Assembly (NCBI GenBank): GCA_028712045.1 | Contig: JAQTRA010000005.1 | Location: 1 to 24,446, forward strand | From: Candidatus Omnitrophota bacterium | Lineage (GTDB): Bacteria > Omnitrophota > Koll11 > Gygaellales > Profunditerraquicolaceae | Direction: 5' to 3' | DNA length: 24,446 nt | The notes under the pieces: model-generated | The model's database searches: none | Seen by the model: only the letters and a program-made list of their open reading frames with translations | What the model was told of the DNA's origin: nothing | In this document: piece after piece, positions 21,953 to 24,446 of the stretch | How the letters are laid out: the number at the start of each line of letters is the position of its first letter | Position numbering within the stretch: the first letter of the stretch is position 1 | Position numbers and translations under genes: made by a program

Positions 21953-22555
21953 ATGGAAAAGAAGCCGTATTTGACGCCGAAGCAGGAGAAGGTGCTTAAT
22001 TTTATTCGCAAACGCATAGGAGAGAGGCTGCCTCCTACAATTAGAGAAATAGGAGAGGAGCTGGGGTTTAAATCTACCGGAACAGTAAGGGATTATCTTA
22101 AGGCTTTAATGCAGAAAGGTTTGGTGAGGCGGATGAATAATAAATCCCGGGCAATTGAATTAGCTGAGCGCGCGTCTTTTAAAATTCCTATAATTGGTAC
22201 GATTATGGCCGGCGCGCCGAATTTAGCTTATGAAGAAATTCAGGGTTATGTTGATGCCGATGATCTGTTTCTCGGCCGTTTAGGTTTTGATGATGTTTTT
22301 GCTTTAAGGGTTAAAGGCGACAGTATGATTGATGCTGGGATCTTAGATGGTGATGTCGCGGTAATTAAAAAACGCCCCCATGCCGATAATAATGATATAG
22401 TTGCCGCGCTGCTGGATAATAATGAGGTTACTTTAAAAAGATTACGCAGCCGCGCCGGTAAGTTTCACCTGGAAGCTGCTAATGTAAATTACGCGCCAAT
22501 ATTTGAAGAGTTTAAAGTAATCGGAAAATTAATTACCGTAATCAGGAAATATTAA
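21953..22555 (+). CDS. lexA: SOS repressor LexA
   Basis: A 200-aa repressor with an N-terminal winged helix-turn-helix (about 8-65; LTPKQEKVLNFIRKRIGERL then PPTIREIGEELGFKSTGTVR) and a C-terminal S24 autoprotease. The self-cleavage site is A86-G87 in GTIMAGAPN. The catalytic serine is S124 in VKGDSMIDAGILDGD and the lysine is K162 in NEVTLKRL. RecA-stimulated self-cleavage would derepress the SOS genes. I chose 21953 because MEKKPYLTPKQ matches family starts and the promoter leaves no room for a leader; 21947 is an alternative ATG two codons upstream. It heads a probable three-gene operon with the small protein at 22569 and the Y-family polymerase. Confidence 0.97.
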   Translation: MEKKPYLTPKQEKVLNFIRKRIGERLPPTIREIGEELGFKSTGTVRDYLKALMQKGLVRRMNNKSRAIELAERASFKIPIIGTIMAGAPNLAYEEIQGYVDADDLFLGRLGFDDVFALRVKGDSMIDAGILDGDVAVIKKRPHADNNDIVAALLDNNEVTLKRLRSRAGKFHLEAANVNYAPIFEEFKVIGKLITVIRKY

Positions 22556-22568
22556 TCTGGTATCAGAT

Positions 22569-22877
22569 ATGCAACAGAATAGTTTTAGCCCTAAAGCGCG
22601 CTGGGATAGGTTTGAACCGGATAAAGCCGGTTTTAATCCGGATTGTTTAAATGAGCGTATTGATGTCCTGGCGCTTTTTAAGCAAGCCAAGATATTCCCC
22701 AAAAGTTTTACTTGGCATGATCAGGAATATCAGATTGCCAAGATCACCTATAACTGGCAGGAACGTATTGGCCAGGCCTTGATCAACTACTTTTCCGTAA
22801 ATTGTGCCGGCCAAATGTATCAGATTTCATTTGATAATTCCACCTTCCGCTGGCAGATTGATAAACTAATTCAATAA
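22569..22877 (+). CDS. Small DUF6504-like protein in SOS operon
   Basis: A 102-aa protein with no certain family. The C-terminal 60 residues read as a compact beta domain: FPKSFTWHDQEYQIAKITYN followed by W, then YFSVNCAGQMYQISFD and WQIDKLIQ. That pattern of hydrophobic strands, a mid W and a final WxLxxL resembles DUF6504, a domain I recall at the C-terminus of ImuB-type polymerases or as small proteins beside them. Its position between lexA and a Y-family polymerase supports a link to translesion synthesis (inference). It starts 13 bases after lexA with no strong ribosome site. It has no Walker A motif, so it is not ImuA/SulA-like. Confidence is high that it is a gene and low on function. 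Confidence 0.7.
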   Translation: MQQNSFSPKARWDRFEPDKAGFNPDCLNERIDVLALFKQAKIFPKSFTWHDQEYQIAKITYNWQERIGQALINYFSVNCAGQMYQISFDNSTFRWQIDKLIQ

Positions 22878-22937
22878 ATTGGGGTCGGATCTATTTTTCT
22901 GGATTAGTTCCATGGAAAAATAGATCCGACCCCAATT
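22877..22937. repeat. Perfect 23-bp inverted repeat (GGGGTCGGATCTATTT type) before the polymerase gene
   Basis: The left arm (22877-22899, containing GGGGTCGGATCTATTTTT) and right arm (22915-22937, containing AAAAATAGATCCGACCCC) are perfect complements with a 15-base loop. The hairpin sits between the DUF6504-like gene, whose stop it overlaps by one base, and the polymerase. It lacks a T-tract and looks like a REP/MITE-type palindrome rather than a terminator. The right half recurs at 24375-24397. Confidence 0.88.
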
Positions 22938-22977
22938 ATCTAAAAATCCCGGTAAGTTTAGGTAGAAAGAAATTATC

Positions 22978-24081
22978 ATGATTTTGCATATTGATATGGA
23001 TGCTTTTTTTGCCTCAATTGAACAGGCAATTAACCCGCGGCTTAAAGGTAAGCCTTTAATTGTCGGTTCGCGGGGCAGCAAAATGCATACGGTGGTTTGC
23101 GCGGCTAGCTATGCCGCCAAAGTTTTAGGAATCCATTCTGGAATGCCTTCCCGGGAAGCTTTCAGCATTTGCCCAAATTTGGAGTTTGTGGCAGCTGACC
23201 AGGCTAAATATATTTGGACTTCAGAGCAGATATTCGAGCTACTTAAACAGTATAATTTACCCTTAAAATATGCCTCTATTGATGAGTTTCAAATTGACCT
23301 AACTGGCCACCAAAACCCGGTAAGTTTGGGTAAAGATGTTAAAGAGCAGATCTATGCAAACTTTAACATTACTGCTTCAGTTGGTATAGCTAAAAATTGG
23401 CTGTTGGCTAAGTTGGCTTCCAAGCTAAATAAGCCGGATGGTTTGACCTTAATTAATGAAGCGAATTTTGAGGCAATTTTACGCCAAACTCCACTGAATA
23501 AGCTTTGTGGAATGGGTGGTAAAAATGGCGTAAATTTAATGGCTGATGGTTTAAAAACCTGCTGGGATTTATACTTAAACTTACCGGAATTTTTTAATCA
23601 CAATCCCTTTAATTTTGATGAAAATCCCGGTAAGTCTAGTGAAAAGCCCAAGTCTGTAAGCCATTCATATACTTTACCTAGAGCGCAAACAAACCCCCAA
23701 GTTATCCGGGCCTGGATCAGGGTTTTATCTGAGATGGTTGCTACCAGGCTCAGGCAGCAGAATTTAGTCAGCGCAACTGTGCATCTTTGGCTTAATGGCC
23801 CGGAAATTGCTAATTTCGGGGCCCAAAAAACTTTTGGTGAGCCTTCTAAAGACGGTTATGAAATCTACCAAAGAGCGCTTAAAATAATGGCCAAGTCAAC
23901 CCTTAAAAACCCTAAAATTCGGGCAATTGGGGTCACTTGTAGCAACCTTACCTGGCAGGTCTATCAGCCTTTATTCAATGAAGAAATACGCAGAGAGGGG
24001 CTTATCCAGGCCTTAGACCGCATAAATAATCGCTTTGGAGAGGGGTCGATTTATCCTGCGATTACTGTTTTAACCCGCTAA
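22978..24081 (+). CDS. dinB: Y-family DNA polymerase (Pol IV/DinB-like)
   Basis: Error-prone translesion polymerase of 367 aa. Catalytic motifs are present: HIDMDAFFASIE (D6 and D8; F11 is the probable steric gate) and YASIDEFQIDLTG (D102, E103). Palm, fingers and thumb follow the family (VVCAASYAAKVLGIHSGMPS, ASVGIAKNWLLAKLASKLNK with PDG next, PLNKLCGMGGKNGVNL). The little-finger domain covers about residues 230-350. The linker between thumb and little finger (FNHNPFNFDENPGKSSEKPK) is Asn/Pro-rich and overlaps two of the CGGTAAGT repeats. The usual SxDE(A/G)(Y/F)LD wording is altered to SIDEFQID. No beta-clamp-binding tail is obvious. With lexA in the same run of genes it should be SOS-induced, although no LexA-type palindrome lies directly before it. 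Confidence 0.92.
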   Translation: MILHIDMDAFFASIEQAINPRLKGKPLIVGSRGSKMHTVVCAASYAAKVLGIHSGMPSREAFSICPNLEFVAADQAKYIWTSEQIFELLKQYNLPLKYASIDEFQIDLTGHQNPVSLGKDVKEQIYANFNITASVGIAKNWLLAKLASKLNKPDGLTLINEANFEAILRQTPLNKLCGMGGKNGVNLMADGLKTCWDLYLNLPEFFNHNPFNFDENPGKSSEKPKSVSHSYTLPRAQTNPQVIRAWIRVLSEMVATRLRQQNLVSATVHLWLNGPEIANFGAQKTFGEPSKDGYEIYQRALKIMAKSTLKNPKIRAIGVTCSNLTWQVYQPLFNEEIRREGLIQALDRINNRFGEGSIYPAITVLTR

Positions 24082-24446
24082 GAAAATTCCCAATTAAAAG
24101 CAAAAAATCCTTATAGCCTTATATATAAAGTTTCCTATAACTGCTAAGCTTAAAGAATAGCGGTAAGTTTAAGTAAAGAAGAATTGCCTTTTCCACAGGT
24201 TAAAAACAGGCTTATCTAAGTTGTTGCCCTGCATTGATTTATAACACTTACGGCAGATTAACAAGTTAACATAAGATATATTATAGGAAGTAGACCTATA
24301 GGGAGAAATCAAGCAAAAAGCACTAAAAAGTAGTTGTTTAAGCTGGGTTTTAAGGTTAATTCTTTGGGTAAAATAAATAGATCCGACCCCAATTATCCCA
24401 ATTATTTGGTTGGGTTGTCAATGCGGGAACTGATTATATATTGCCC
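24082..24446. other. 365-base AT-rich non-coding stretch at window end
   Basis: I see no convincing gene here. It holds the CGGTAAGTTT copy at 24161, a small TATAGG/CCTATA hairpin (24282-24300, 7-base loop) and a third partial copy of the GGGGTCGGATCTATTT-type repeat (24375-24397, identical over 23 bases to 22918-22940). There is a promoter-like TTGTCA (24415-24420), 16 bases, TATATT (24437-24442) pointing out of the window. An ATG at 24421 opens a frame to the edge (MRELIIYC) but lacks a ribosome site. No clear terminator follows the polymerase gene. Confidence 0.6.
24375..24397. repeat. Dispersed copy of one arm of the GGGGTCGGATCTATTT palindrome
   Basis: AAATAGATCCGACCCC followed by AATTATC is identical to the right arm and flank at 22918-22940, about 1.46 kb upstream. 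Here there is no matching left arm, so it is a half-element or the remnant of a longer one. Confidence 0.85.

Larger units (their letters stand above)
22456..24183. repeat. Cluster of CGGTAAGTTT repeats across the lexA-polymerase region
   Basis: CGGTAAGTTT occurs at 22456-22465 (in lexA), 22950-22959 (just before the polymerase ATG), 23318-23327 (inside the polymerase) and 24161-24170 (after it). A variant, CGGTAAGTCT, is at 23628-23637, and a reverse-strand copy AAACTTACCG at 23577-23586. Several share more: GGTAAGTTTAAGTA is common to 24162-24175 and the reverse copy, and AAAATCCCGGTAAGT is common to 22943-22957 and 23621-23635. Copies inside coding sequence are read in different frames, so the conservation is at DNA level. 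I saw no exact copy of the 10-mer before 22456. Confidence 0.6.

Noticed and set aside
22877..22937. 23-bp inverted repeat as an intrinsic terminator between the small SOS gene and the polymerase
   Set aside because: No T-tract follows the stem on either strand, and the sequence recurs elsewhere as a dispersed element.
22950..22960. GGTAAGT repeats look like eukaryotic 5' splice sites or intron ends
   Set aside because: The genes are bacterial with intact frames through the motif; no intron boundary is needed or seen.
24189..24197. TTTTCCACA resembling a DnaA box in an AT-rich stretch, possible replication origin
   Set aside because: A single site with one mismatch, no cluster of boxes, and no dnaA or dnaN nearby.
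24398..24421. Reverse-strand TTGACA with GATAAT 18 bases away as a promoter towards the polymerase
   Set aside because: It would run antisense into a region without a reverse gene, and its -10 belongs to the repeat element; composition alone can explain it.

Overview
This 24.4 kb window is bacterial chromosomal DNA. Every gene I can support lies on the + strand, packed into short operons with small gaps and frequent overlaps. The gene content points to an anaerobic, fermentative bacterium with oxygen defences: free-standing desulforedoxin, rubrerythrin, a proton-pumping hydrogenase-related membrane complex, a flavodoxin-ferredoxin protein and phosphoketolase. Gene style and the dispersed GGGGTCGGATCTATTT-type repeats would fit a candidate phylum such as Omnitrophota, but that is a guess from memory, not a result. 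I saw no rRNA, tRNA, CRISPR array, prophage or transposase gene.

Layout. 1-1340: end of gpmA, then a 41-aa desulforedoxin too short for most ORF callers, then rubrerythrin. 1372-2373: a secreted Pro/Gly-rich collagen-like protein with 60-bp tandem DNA repeats, closed by a strong terminator. 2470-4762: a PEBP/YbhB-like protein (two possible starts), a GIY-YIG protein, a fused MsrB-MsrA and a YajQ-family protein. 4798-6420: a DRE-TIM aldolase/lyase-like enzyme and a KDPG/KHG-type aldolase, separated by a short REP-like palindrome. 6423-9139: a membrane-anchored eight-cysteine zinc-ribbon protein, a small lipoprotein and a CstA-type transporter. 9330-16287: a six-gene operon for a group 4 hydrogenase/complex I-like complex. 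16384-19998: flavodoxin/ferredoxin protein, phosphoketolase, small Smr protein and a CxxC zinc protein. 20014-21907: HD-GYP phosphodiesterase and a YgjP-like metallopeptidase. 21953-24081: lexA, a small protein resembling the DUF6504 type, and a Y-family polymerase.

How the genes may work together. The six-subunit complex has the antiporter-like and NuoH-like membrane arms and an intact [4Fe-4S] small subunit. Its large subunit lacks both CxxC pairs that bind Ni in true [NiFe] hydrogenases, so it resembles the Ehr class of hydrogenase-related complexes. The next operon supplies an Fe-S/flavin electron carrier and phosphoketolase, which makes acetyl phosphate. lexA and the polymerase form an SOS-type mutagenesis operon.

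The most unusual signal is a pair of leader sequences, one before the hydrogenase-like operon (about 9235-9316) and one before the flavodoxin/ferredoxin-phosphoketolase operon (about 16301-16371). They share blocks (GGATT, ATTACGA, AGTTATGTTTC, TTTATAGAG) and can form the same H-type pseudoknot. One helix is conserved in sequence (GAAAC/GTTTC); the other differs in sequence but keeps its pairing. In the first leader the second helix is also the core of an intrinsic terminator. This looks like an undescribed riboswitch or cis-regulatory RNA class. Secondary points are the lexA operator/promoter, which implies a nearly leaderless mRNA, and a cluster of CGGTAAGTTT repeats confined to the lexA-polymerase end of the window.
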